33,227 nucleotides of DNA from NCBI GenBank assembly GCA_029940035.1, contig JAOZRT010000016.1:1-33227 (forward strand), given 5' to 3'. Shown here one piece after another: positions 1 to 8,487 of this stretch. Positions within the stretch are counted from its first letter, which is position 1. Every line of letters starts with the position of its first letter. A program made the translations under genes and the position numbers. The DNA comes from Desulfobacterales bacterium. Lineage in GTDB: Bacteria; Desulfobacterota; Desulfobacteria; Desulfobacterales; B30-G6. The notes under the pieces were generated by a model, which made no database searches, was not told where the DNA came from, and was given only the letters and a program-made list of their open reading frames with translations.

Positions 1-190
1 AATACCATGTCCTGATTGTCGTACAACAAAAGGGCATTTTTCCTTGTTGGGGATTGAAATTTCATACGAAGGATAAAAAAATGGTGGACATAAAACTTAC
101 GAAGGTGCTATGTAATATTGTTACGCTGCAAAAATAAAAAAACACGTTATATTTTGCATAATTTTTGTTTTAATGATGGGGGGTGATCTT

Positions 191-289
191 CTGGGAAGTG
201 TCGTAAAAAAACGCAGAAAGAAAATGCGCAAACATAAGCACAGAAAACTGTTGGCCCGCACCAGGCATCAGAGAAGAAAAGGTAAATAA
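191..289 (+). CDS. AURKAIP1/COX24-domain small basic protein (mS38/bS22-like); proposed CTG start, alternative ATG at 173 or 176
   Basis: Hand translation gives (M)GSVVKKRRKKMRKHKHRKLLARTRHQRRKGK*, matching the family pattern MGSV(I/V)KKRRK(R/K)M..KKHRKLL..TR.QRRK. GGGGGTGATC at 179-188 pairs with the anti-SD, 7 nt before CTG. Below the ORF-track length cutoff. Confidence 0.8.
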   Translation: MGSVVKKRRKKMRKHKHRKLLARTRHQRRKGK

Positions 290-332
290 AAAAAGCGCGG
301 GGCTGCTGTTAAAGCAGACCCGCGCTTTTTTA
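288..332. terminator. bidirectional intrinsic terminator between the mS38-like gene and hflC
   Basis: AAAAAAGCGCGGG-GCTGC-TGTTAAA-GCAG-ACCCGCGCTTTTTT: strong GC stem with A-tract and T-tract on either side, between convergent genes. Confidence 0.85.
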
Positions 333-339
333 GGGGAAT

Positions 340-1290
340 TTATTCGGGCGTTTCCGTGTACCCTTTCAGGTATTTGAAAAACTCGGAGTCGGTCGATAGA
401 ATGAGTTCACTGTCCTTGTCGAGGGCTTCGCCATAGATTTCCAGGGTTTTGGTGAACGAGTAGAACTCAGGATCGATGCCGAATGCGTTGGCAAATACGG
501 TTGTTGCTTTGGCATCGGCCTCTCCTTTTATTTCCTGGGCGGTTCGGTAGGCCTCTGAGGTGATCTGCTTCAGATACCTCTCTTTTTCTCCCAGGATTTT
601 CCTGGCTTCGCCCTTGCCTTCGGAACGGAATTTTTCCGCGATCTGTTTCCTTTCTGCGATCATCCTGCCATAAACCGATTTTCTGACCTGCTCCACATAA
701 TTGATGCGCTTGATTTTGACATCCACCAACTCGATGCCGAACGCCGTGAGCTTGGGTTGGGCCTGTTGCAGGATTCCCCGGGTGATTTCACCTCTGCCGA
801 TTTCAATAGCGTAGGTATCCCGCTTATTTTCCGATTCATCTTCACGGCCGATCTCGGCCGTATCCATTTCACGATTTGTATTTCTGACCGCCGAGATAAG
901 CCGGTGGGAGGTGATGGCGTTGCGCACGGCCGGGTCGATAATGTCGTTGAGTTTACCAATGGCGTTAAAGCGGTTGTTGACCGTCTGGAAAAAGGTGATG
1001 GGGTCAACGATTTTCCAGCGGGCAAACGTGTCCACCCAGATGAAGGTCTTGTCCAGGGTGGGGATTTGCCCGGGGTCGCCGTCCCATCCTAGAAGATTAT
1101 TTGCAAAATAATTAGCTTTTTGAATAAACGGTATCTTGAATTTCAGCCCCGGGTCAACCTTGGGTTTACCGATGATTCGTCCGAACTGTGTGATCACGAC
1201 CTGCTGGGTTTCATCAACCGTGTAGGCCGCGTTATAGATAAATACGATAAGTATTATTGCAACAATGATGATTATGCCTTTTGGTTTCAT
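340..1290 (-). CDS. hflC: HflC, SPFH/prohibitin-family FtsH modulator
   Basis: N-terminal TM, then YTVDETQQVVITQFGR...DPGLKFKIPF; adjacent to hflK with a 4-nt overlap. Confidence 0.93.
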   Translation of the reverse strand: MKPKGIIIIVAIILIVFIYNAAYTVDETQQVVITQFGRIIGKPKVDPGLKFKIPFIQKANYFANNLLGWDGDPGQIPTLDKTFIWVDTFARWKIVDPITFFQTVNNRFNAIGKLNDIIDPAVRNAITSHRLISAVRNTNREMDTAEIGREDESENKRDTYAIEIGRGEITRGILQQAQPKLTAFGIELVDVKIKRINYVEQVRKSVYGRMIAERKQIAEKFRSEGKGEARKILGEKERYLKQITSEAYRTAQEIKGEADAKATTVFANAFGIDPEFYSFTKTLEIYGEALDKDSELILSTDSEFFKYLKGYTETPE

Positions 1291-2318
1291 TTGGTCACAC
1301 CGCCCTGGTTTCCGAGGTTAAGTAAGGGGAGTATATTCTGCATATCTGAGTCGATGATATATTTTTTGCCAAGTTTCGGGAAAAGGTCTTTGAGTGTTTC
1401 AAGGTAAAGTCTGCGCTTGGTGACATCTTTGGCCTTTACATATTCGTTGTAAACAGAGATAAACCGTGCCGAATCACCTTCTGCCCGGTTGACTCTGTCC
1501 AAGGCATAACCTTCAGCCGCTTTGATGGTTCGTTCGGCCTCGCCCCTGGCCGCCGGAATTGCTTTATTGTAATCTTCCCTGGCCTGGTAGATCATCTGCT
1601 CTTTTTCCTGGGTGGCCTGGTTGACTTCATTAAAGGAGGGCTGTACCGGACCCGGGACATTGGTTTTTTTCATTTCAATGGTCACGATCTGGACGCCTGA
1701 ACTGGCGTCATCGAGTTCTTTCTGGAGTTGAAGCCTGGCCTCGACCGCAATCTCGTCCCGCTTGCTGATGACCTCGTTGATACTGCGGTCGCCGACAACC
1801 GTGCGCATGCTCGCTTCGGACATGTCAATCAGGAGCGTTCGCGGTTCCTTGACCATGAATAGGTAATCGAAGGGGTTCTTGATTTTATACTGCACAATCC
1901 AGGGTACAAGGCCCACGTTCAGGTCGCCGGTCAGCATCAGGGAGACCTGGATGTTTTCGGTATCGGAGGTAAAACGGGAACGATTGTTGGGTTGCGTGTT
2001 GCGGAAGCCGAACTCCTCCGTCTGAACGCGTTTCACGTTGACCTTGGTGACTTTTTCAATACCGGCCGGGAGCTTGAAGTTCAACCCGGGATTTTCAGTA
2101 CGGGCATACTTGCCGAAGCGTTGTACCACCCCCACTTCATCCTGCTTGACCGTGTAAACCACCGACGATCCGAAGAACAGGGCCAGGATGATAATGACCA
2201 TGAACAACCCGCCGGGAAGTTTGAATTTCTTCAACTGGTTGAGAATTTCGTCCACCTGGGGTGGGGTGCCGCGCTTGGCTTGTTGCTGCTCTTTCAGTTT
2301 TTCCCAATCCCAACTCAT
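1287..2318 (-). CDS. hflK: HflK, SPFH-family FtsH modulator
   Basis: YTVKQDEVGVVQRFGKYARTENPGLNFKLPAGIEKV and HflK-type C-terminal region; pairs with hflC. Confidence 0.93.
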   Translation of the reverse strand: MSWDWEKLKEQQQAKRGTPPQVDEILNQLKKFKLPGGLFMVIIILALFFGSSVVYTVKQDEVGVVQRFGKYARTENPGLNFKLPAGIEKVTKVNVKRVQTEEFGFRNTQPNNRSRFTSDTENIQVSLMLTGDLNVGLVPWIVQYKIKNPFDYLFMVKEPRTLLIDMSEASMRTVVGDRSINEVISKRDEIAVEARLQLQKELDDASSGVQIVTIEMKKTNVPGPVQPSFNEVNQATQEKEQMIYQAREDYNKAIPAARGEAERTIKAAEGYALDRVNRAEGDSARFISVYNEYVKAKDVTKRRLYLETLKDLFPKLGKKYIIDSDMQNILPLLNLGNQGGVTK

Positions 2319-2515
2319 AATCGCATTCCTGTATGAAATTTAGGTTTTTAACGGATCCGGCTCTTTTTTACCGGATGGGGTAGTCATAGTGCCTGAATTC
2401 AAATAATGGAAATTCAAGCACATTATTAACTAATCTAAGTTCCCCACCCTTTCAAGTCAAGAAGAAACGGAAAAAAGACAGTAATTAAGCCTTTTATCTG
2501 CATGGCTATTTTTGT

Positions 2516-2878
2516 ATGGTGTTCATCAGAAACATGCATGATAAAAGCGAGATGAAATTGACGAAGAGACGCGCTAAAAAGTCCGACCAATTTGTCAAAG
2601 TCGGCCACATCATCCAGGATGTTCTCCGTTCCCAGCGAAAGCACGGGGATGCGAAAATGATCCGGGTCTGGGATGTGTGGGCGTCGGCGGTGGGCGAACA
2701 CATCGGCGCAAACACAAGTCCGGCGGCATTCAAGGGCAGGCTTCTCATTGTCAATGTTGTTGATTCAGCCTGGCTCCAGCAGTTGTGGTTTTTAAAAAAG
2801 GATATTCTCGGAAAAGTGAACGACTGCCTGGGGGAAGACCTTGTGGGAGAGATCAAATTCAAGATCGGGCCGGTTTAA
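2516..2878 (+). CDS. DUF721/DciA-like protein
   Basis: IIQDVLRSQRKHGDAKMIRVWDVWASAVGEHIGANTSPAAFKGRLLIVNVVDSAWLQQLWFLKKDIL is DUF721-like. Start could be 2516, 2534 or 2552. Confidence 0.75.
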   Translation: MVFIRNMHDKSEMKLTKRRAKKSDQFVKVGHIIQDVLRSQRKHGDAKMIRVWDVWASAVGEHIGANTSPAAFKGRLLIVNVVDSAWLQQLWFLKKDILGKVNDCLGEDLVGEIKFKIGPV

Positions 2879-3083
2879 TTAGCCACAGAGCCTCGGGATT
2901 CGGAATGCCGGCCCTAAATAGGACGGAAGTTTGGAGGTTAAGGACAGACCTTGAACCGCAAAGATCGCAAAGATTTTCTTAACGTCCGTGGCGTCTTGAG
3001 CGTAGCGGGCGGTAAGGTTAAGGGGCGGAGAACGAAGGAACCCGCAACCTGACACCCGAAACCCGACACCATTTATTATAGTG

Positions 3084-3812
3084 ATGGACAATACAACCAC
3101 CGACACTTTCTTCAATGGACAGGTGACTGTAAAACAGTCGCGCACGGGATACCGCTACTCCATCGATGCGGTCATTTTGGCGGGCCACGTCCGGCCCCGG
3201 CCGGCGGACCGTATTGTGGATCTGGGAACGGGCTGCGGGATCATACCGCTGATCATAGGGTTTCGACATCCCGGCGTCAAACTATACGGTGTGGAGATAC
3301 AGCAAGATCTGGCAGATATTGCCCGGGCCAACGTTAAGGCCAACCATCTGGAAAAACGGGTTGAGATATTGCCTGCGGACATGCGGACGCTGAAGCCGTC
3401 CATCGTTTCCGGACCGGTGGATCAGGTGGTGAGCAACCCGCCTTATCACCGGATTTCTACTGGCAGAATCAATCCCGACAGCCAGCGCGCGATTGCCAGG
3501 CACGAACTCAAGGTGACCCTTGAAGACGTCCTGAAGGCGGCAGAGGCCATGCTCAGAACCGCCGGTAAATTTGTGTGCATTTACGGGAGCGACCGCCTGG
3601 TGGACCTGTTTGCCCGGATGCGTGCGTGCCACATCGAACCCAAATTTGTGCGCCTGATCCACTCCAAGGCCGGGACAGATGCCCGGTTGGCTCTGGTGGA
3701 GGGCGTGAAACGAGGCAATAGCGGGCTGATTGTCGGGCCGCCCCTTTTGATCTATCGACGTGACGGCGATTACACCGATGAAATCCAGCGGATGTTCGCT
3801 CCGGAAAAGTGA
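3084..3812 (+). CDS. tRNA1(Val) (adenine37-N6)-methyltransferase-like (TrmN6/YfiC family)
   Basis: VDLGTGCGIIPLI SAM motif and SNPPYHRISTGRINPDSQRAIARHE (NPPY) motif. The ORF also allows GTG at 3081. Confidence 0.82.
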   Translation: MDNTTTDTFFNGQVTVKQSRTGYRYSIDAVILAGHVRPRPADRIVDLGTGCGIIPLIIGFRHPGVKLYGVEIQQDLADIARANVKANHLEKRVEILPADMRTLKPSIVSGPVDQVVSNPPYHRISTGRINPDSQRAIARHELKVTLEDVLKAAEAMLRTAGKFVCIYGSDRLVDLFARMRACHIEPKFVRLIHSKAGTDARLALVEGVKRGNSGLIVGPPLLIYRRDGDYTDEIQRMFAPEK

Positions 3813-3846
3813 TGATGCGCCGGGCAGTACGGCCGGGTATAGATTC

Positions 3847-3874
3847 TTGACAAGCTCCGCATAAATATTATAAT
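3847..3874 (+). promoter_or_regulatory. consensus sigma70 promoter upstream of tRNA-Ser(CGA)
   Basis: TTGACA (3847-3852), 16-nt spacer, TATAAT (3869-3874); both hexamers match consensus exactly. Confidence 0.75.
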
Positions 3875-3990
3875 TGAGCCCAAACACAATCGGGGAAACG
3901 GATTTGAGGCATGCTGCTGAAGCGTTTTGCAGCGATGCCCGGACAACAAACTCCATGCGGTGATCTTTTAAAAGGTAACTCAGGGTAAAC

Positions 3991-4080
3991 GGAAGAGTGG
4001 CCGAGTGGCTGAAGGCGCTGCTCTCGAAAAGCAGTAAACGTTAACGCGTTTCCAGGGTTCAAATCCCTGCTCTTCCGCCA
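3991..4080 (+). tRNA. tRNA-Ser (anticodon CGA), CCA encoded
   Basis: GGAAGAG...CTCTTCC acceptor + G + CCA; anticodon stem-loop CTGCT-CTCGAAA-AGCAG; long variable arm; GGGTTCAAATCCC T arm. Confidence 0.95.
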
Positions 4081-4211
4081 CCTGCATCCCGCATTATGTC
4101 TCCTTGACAATTCCACGAAGGTGTGTAAGTTTGGCGTTCTCTTTTCGGGAAGACCCTTTGATTGGGGCGAAAATGATGTTGATTAACCTATCGATTGCCT
4201 GCAAATGAAAC

Positions 4212-4305
4212 GGAGAGATGTCCGAGCTGGCTGAAGGAGCACGACTGGAAATCGTGTGTGCTGTTAATAGCGGTACCGAGGGTTCGAATCCCTCTCTCTC
4301 CGCCA
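4212..4305 (+). tRNA. tRNA-Ser (anticodon GGA), CCA encoded
   Basis: GGAGAGA...TCTCTCC + G + CCA; anticodon stem-loop ACGA-CTGGAAA-TCGT; long variable arm; GGGTTCGAATCCC T arm. Confidence 0.95.
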
Positions 4306-4387
4306 CATTTTTATCACCTGCCCGGCACTGTTGCCGCTGCTGTTCATTCATATGGACTTATGAGCCCTGATCGTCTATAGGTAGCGT

Positions 4388-6094
4388 ATGTCTTATCTGG
4401 TACTCGCAAGGAAATACCGACCCCAGGCCTTTGCTGAAGTCATCCAGCAGGAGCATGTGACGCAGACAATAGCTAATGCCATTGCAGGGGACCGCGTGGC
4501 TCACGCCATTCTGTTCACCGGCCCCAGGGGGACCGGCAAAACCACCATTGCCCGCATTCTTGCCAAGGCCATGAATTGTGAAAAGGGCCCGACGGAGCCT
4601 CCCTGTAACGAATGCCGTTCCTGCAGGGCGATCACCAACGGAAGCGGGGCGGATGTTTACGAGATTGACGGTGCGTCCAACAACGGCGTTGACCAGATCC
4701 GGGAGCTGCGCGAGAACATCAAATACATGCCCGCCCACAGCCGGTTCAAAATATACATCATCGATGAAGTCCACATGCTCAGCATACCGGCCTTCAACGC
4801 GCTGCTGAAGACGCTTGAAGAACCGCCCGCCCACATCCTGTTTTTAATGGCCACCACTGAACCTCAGAAAATTCCCGTGACCATTCTTTCCAGGTGTCAG
4901 CGTCATGATCTGAAACGCGTGGACGCCGACAAAATAGCGGATCACATGGCGGCTATCTGCAGGAATGAGGGGGTCGATATCGCGCGGCAGGAGCTGGAGC
5001 TCATTGCCGGGAAGGCCGGCGGCAGCATGCGCGATGCATTGAGTCTGCTGGACCAGATATACTCCGGTGTCACCGGGCCTGTCACGGTGGAGAGCATCCT
5101 GGACATTCTGGGCATTGTGGACCGCAAAAGTGTATCTGATTTTGCAGTTGCCACCCTTAAAGGGGATCTCGACAGCATACTGAATATTATCGGCGAGGTG
5201 CACGCTCTCGGGCACAGTATTCCTGATTTCTATTCGGCAATCATCCAATACGTCAGGGATCTTCTGGTCATTCAGATGGTGAAGGCCCCCGGAAGAGTGC
5301 TGGATCTTCCGGAGAGGGAAATCCAAGCCATGCAGTCTGTTGCCCGGGCTGCCTCTGCGCTTCACCTCAACCAAATCCTGGAGATGCTTTTCAATGCGGA
5401 AAAGGATATCCGGTTGTCGAATAATCCCAGGATGGCATTTGAGATTGTTATGCTCCGGCTGCTGCAGGTAACACCCCCTTTGCCCATTGGCGACCTGATT
5501 GACAAATTAGATGAATTGAAGGAAAATCTCGGGACGCTCTCCGGGGCTTCCCTGCCTGAGGCGCCGCAGGCCCGGACATCAGCAGCGCCGGCCCGGCCCG
5601 GCCCGGGGAAAACCGTTCAGGACAAGACAGACGTACGGGCGGCCGCGCAAGCGCAACCCGCTGCGGGGGGAAATGTGGCGCCTATGCCTGAATTAGCAAC
5701 GGACACGGCAGCCGACAGAGAGGACACCTGGAAAAGGCTGTTGGACATCATCAGTGAAAAGCATCCATCCATGGCTGCCAATCTGGCCAGTTCCCGGATG
5801 ATTGGTTTCAGCGACGGCGTCCTTGAAATCGAAGTCAATGGCAGCAGTTTCAATTTTAAAAGGATCAACCGCACGGACAGTATGAAAATGCTGACGGATG
5901 TGATCAGTACGTACCTGGGGCGGCAGATAACCCTGTCAATCCGGGAGGGCAGCAAAAAGGACCATCAGGGCAAGAAGAAAAAAAAAACGGAAATTGAACG
6001 CTTGAAAAAGGCGATGCTCGATCACCCTCTGGTTGCCGAGGCCATCGAGGTTTTTGACGGTAAAATTGTGGATGTGAAGATCGACACCACCTAA
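4388..6094 (+). CDS. dnaX: DNA polymerase III subunit gamma/tau
   Basis: YLVLARKYRPQAFAEVIQQEHVTQTIANAI...GPRGTGKTTIARILAKAMNC; zinc cysteines; DEVHMLSIPAFNALLKTLEEPP. Confidence 0.97.
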   Translation: MSYLVLARKYRPQAFAEVIQQEHVTQTIANAIAGDRVAHAILFTGPRGTGKTTIARILAKAMNCEKGPTEPPCNECRSCRAITNGSGADVYEIDGASNNGVDQIRELRENIKYMPAHSRFKIYIIDEVHMLSIPAFNALLKTLEEPPAHILFLMATTEPQKIPVTILSRCQRHDLKRVDADKIADHMAAICRNEGVDIARQELELIAGKAGGSMRDALSLLDQIYSGVTGPVTVESILDILGIVDRKSVSDFAVATLKGDLDSILNIIGEVHALGHSIPDFYSAIIQYVRDLLVIQMVKAPGRVLDLPEREIQAMQSVARAASALHLNQILEMLFNAEKDIRLSNNPRMAFEIVMLRLLQVTPPLPIGDLIDKLDELKENLGTLSGASLPEAPQARTSAAPARPGPGKTVQDKTDVRAAAQAQPAAGGNVAPMPELATDTAADREDTWKRLLDIISEKHPSMAANLASSRMIGFSDGVLEIEVNGSSFNFKRINRTDSMKMLTDVISTYLGRQITLSIREGSKKDHQGKKKKKTEIERLKKAMLDHPLVAEAIEVFDGKIVDVKIDTT

Positions 6095-6204
6095 ATTTTC
6101 ATGCCTGATAAGTACAAAGAGGTATGAAGAACCGTTATCGCCACGTTGTTCGCTCATCTTTCGCGAACTCATGAAAAATTATTTGTATTGCAGGAGGATA
6201 ACCT

Positions 6205-6516
6205 ATGAAGGGTATGGGAAAAATGATGAAACAGGCCCAGCAGCTTCAGACCAAGATGATGAAGATGCAGGAGGAACTCGCCGGCCGAACTGTGGAGGGG
6301 ACCGCCGGTGGCGGCATGATCAAAGCGGTGGCCAACGGCAAGCAGCAGATTGTTTCCATAAGCATAGAAGCGGAAGTCGTTGATCCCGAAGATGTTGAAA
6401 TGCTGCAGGATCTTGTTTTGGCTGCGGTGAACGATGCATTGAATCGTTCCCAGGAAATGGTTTCCGGGGAGATGGGTAAATTGACCGGCGGCATGAATAT
6501 ACCGGGGTTGATGTAA
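6205..6516 (+). CDS. ybaB: YbaB/EbfC family nucleoid-associated protein
   Basis: [59 protein letters not shown]; dnaX-ybaB-recR order. Confidence 0.95.
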   Translation: MKGMGKMMKQAQQLQTKMMKMQEELAGRTVEGTAGGGMIKAVANGKQQIVSISIEAEVVDPEDVEMLQDLVLAAVNDALNRSQEMVSGEMGKLTGGMNIPGLM

Positions 6517-7115
6517 TGTACCACTACCCGGATTCGGTTCAAAATCTGATCAAGCACCTGGCAAGATTGCCCGGCATAGGGGAGAAGACCGCCGAACGGC
6601 TGGCGGTCCATATTCTAAAAATGAAACGGGAGGAAGCTGAAAAACTGGCCCGTTCCATTTCAGCCATCAAGGAGAAAATCAGAATCTGTTCCATGTGCCT
6701 GGGCATGAGCGACGGAGAGGTCTGCAGCATCTGTGGTGACCCTGCGAGAGACGCAGCCCTTCTGTGTGTGGTGGAGCAGCCGGCGGATATGGCTTCCATA
6801 GAAAAATCCGGATCGTTTAGAGGATTGTACCACATATTAAACGGCGCCCTTTCACCCATGAACGGCATCGGCCCTGACGACATAAACCTCAAGGAACTGA
6901 TAACCAGGGTGCGCGGTGGAGAAGTAAAAGAGGTTGTCATTGCCACGGGCACCAATCTGGAAGGTGAATCAACCGCTGGCTATATTGCTGAGGTGTTGAA
7001 GGAACACCCGGTCAATGTCACCCGGATCGCTTCCGGCGTTCCCGTCGGTGGTGACCTCAAATACGTGGACCAGGTCACCTTGAGAAAAGCCATGGAGACC
7101 CGCCATGCCGTCTGA
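6516..7115 (+). CDS. recR: recombination mediator RecR
   Basis: LIKHLARLPGIGEKTAERLAVHIL, C4 zinc finger (CSMCLGMSDGEVCSIC), TOPRIM VVEQPADMASIE; overlaps ybaB stop. Confidence 0.97.
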   Translation: MYHYPDSVQNLIKHLARLPGIGEKTAERLAVHILKMKREEAEKLARSISAIKEKIRICSMCLGMSDGEVCSICGDPARDAALLCVVEQPADMASIEKSGSFRGLYHILNGALSPMNGIGPDDINLKELITRVRGGEVKEVVIATGTNLEGESTAGYIAEVLKEHPVNVTRIASGVPVGGDLKYVDQVTLRKAMETRHAV

Positions 7116-7524
7116 AGCGACAGAGGCGTGCATGTATCGCGGTGAGGAAATTTTCTCCTGCAAACAGTGCGGTGACTGCTGCAAGGGGTACGGCGGTACC
7201 TACGTCAGCCAGACGGACGTGGAAGCCATTGCTGCGTATATCGGAACAGAGCCCGAGCGGTTTGCAGAAAGGTATTGCACGAAATCAGGCGATCGTTTGG
7301 TGCTGGTTCAGCAGGAAAGCGGTTTTTGTATTTTTTGGAAGGACAGAATGTGCGGCATTCATCCGGTAAAACCCAAAATGTGCAAGGCATGGCCTTTTAT
7401 AAGAAACCTCATCGTGGATCCGGACAATTGGGAAAATATGGCATCCATGTGTCCCGGCATTCGCAAAGGGGTGCCGGCCGAAGTGGTGCAGAAATGCGTG
7501 GAAAACATGCTGGGCAGTGAATGA
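7105..7524 (+). CDS. YkgJ-family cysteine cluster protein
   Basis: FSCKQCGDCCKGYGGTYVS...MCGIHPVKPKMCKAWPF. Start may be 7129; overlaps recR. Confidence 0.85.
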   Translation: MPSEATEACMYRGEEIFSCKQCGDCCKGYGGTYVSQTDVEAIAAYIGTEPERFAERYCTKSGDRLVLVQQESGFCIFWKDRMCGIHPVKPKMCKAWPFIRNLIVDPDNWENMASMCPGIRKGVPAEVVQKCVENMLGSE

Positions 7525-7692
7525 AAAACCGGCCTGGATTGAATTATCGCTCCGCGTCATTTGGGCTTCGCCCGGTATTAGCGCTGACGCGCGTAACATA
7601 AAGGCCATGAGATCCGTGAAATCCGTGTCGAAGTATGCATTTTTGTCGGACTTCAGGAGTACAAAAAATGAGCGATCTTGGGGAATAGTTAA

Positions 7693-8487
7693 ATGACCGC
7701 TATCATCGGCATTCTGGATTCAGGGCTGGGCGGCCTGACGGTCGCACGCAAACTGGATACCCTGTTGCCCGGTGTGGACATCATCTATTTGGGGGATACG
7801 GCCCGTTTTCCCTACGGAAGCCGGAGCACCGGCATGATAGCGGATCGTGTCGAGCAGGGAGTTGGCTTTTTGAAGGACCGGGGAGCTGAACTCATTGTAT
7901 TGGCCTGCGTGACCGGCTCCGCAGCATGGCTGGGCCACGGGGGGCGGGAACCCAAGGTGCCTGTTGTGGATGCGGTTACGTCTTTGGTGGACCGGGTGCG
8001 CACCTTGCCGCGGTGTCGCAAAATAGGTGTTATCGGAACGCCGGCTGCCGTGCAGACCGGTGCGTTGGGCAGGCTGATAACCCAACAGGATCCTGAAACC
8101 AGGGTTTACGAATATGCCGCTCCGCTGTTGGTCCCCTTGATTGAAGAGGGGCGGCTCGATCGACCCGAAGCCCGCCTGATTGTTAAAAAATACCTGCACC
8201 CCCTGAAAGTTAGACAGATCGACACCCTGGTCATGGGGTGCAATCACTATGTGATGGTAAAACAGCTCATGCATCGCAAAATTGGTAAACGCACCATGCT
8301 GGTAGACTGTGTGAGCACCGTAGCCGACAGCGTCTGTGGATATGTGGATGCACATATGCCACATGCCGCCAGCCCCGGTGCAGGCGGTTCACGGGTATAT
8401 CATCTGACCGACCTGACCGATGGGGTGGGGTCCATCGGGAAAAAGATGTTTGGACGAAATCTGACTTTCCGGCGTTGCCGATTGTAA
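7693..8487 (+). CDS. glutamate racemase-like (Asp/Glu racemase family), divergent active-site motifs
   Basis: GILDSGLGGLTVARKLDTLLPGVDIIYLGDTARFPYGSRS matches MurI; ACVTGSA and MGCNHYV sit where ACNTASA and LGCTHYP are expected. Confidence 0.82.
   Translation: MTAIIGILDSGLGGLTVARKLDTLLPGVDIIYLGDTARFPYGSRSTGMIADRVEQGVGFLKDRGAELIVLACVTGSAAWLGHGGREPKVPVVDAVTSLVDRVRTLPRCRKIGVIGTPAAVQTGALGRLITQQDPETRVYEYAAPLLVPLIEEGRLDRPEARLIVKKYLHPLKVRQIDTLVMGCNHYVMVKQLMHRKIGKRTMLVDCVSTVADSVCGYVDAHMPHAASPGAGGSRVYHLTDLTDGVGSIGKKMFGRNLTFRRCRL

Noticed and set aside
61-138. Short ORF starting at ATG 81 (MVDIKLTKVLCNIVTLQK) upstream of the mS38-like gene
   Set aside because: 18 codons, no family signal; only a weak AAGGATAA SD-like stretch upstream.
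4306-4387. SRP RNA (ffs) next to dnaX
   Set aside because: The 82-nt gap lacks the conserved SRP Alu/S-domain motifs (e.g. GGAAGGGAGCA).
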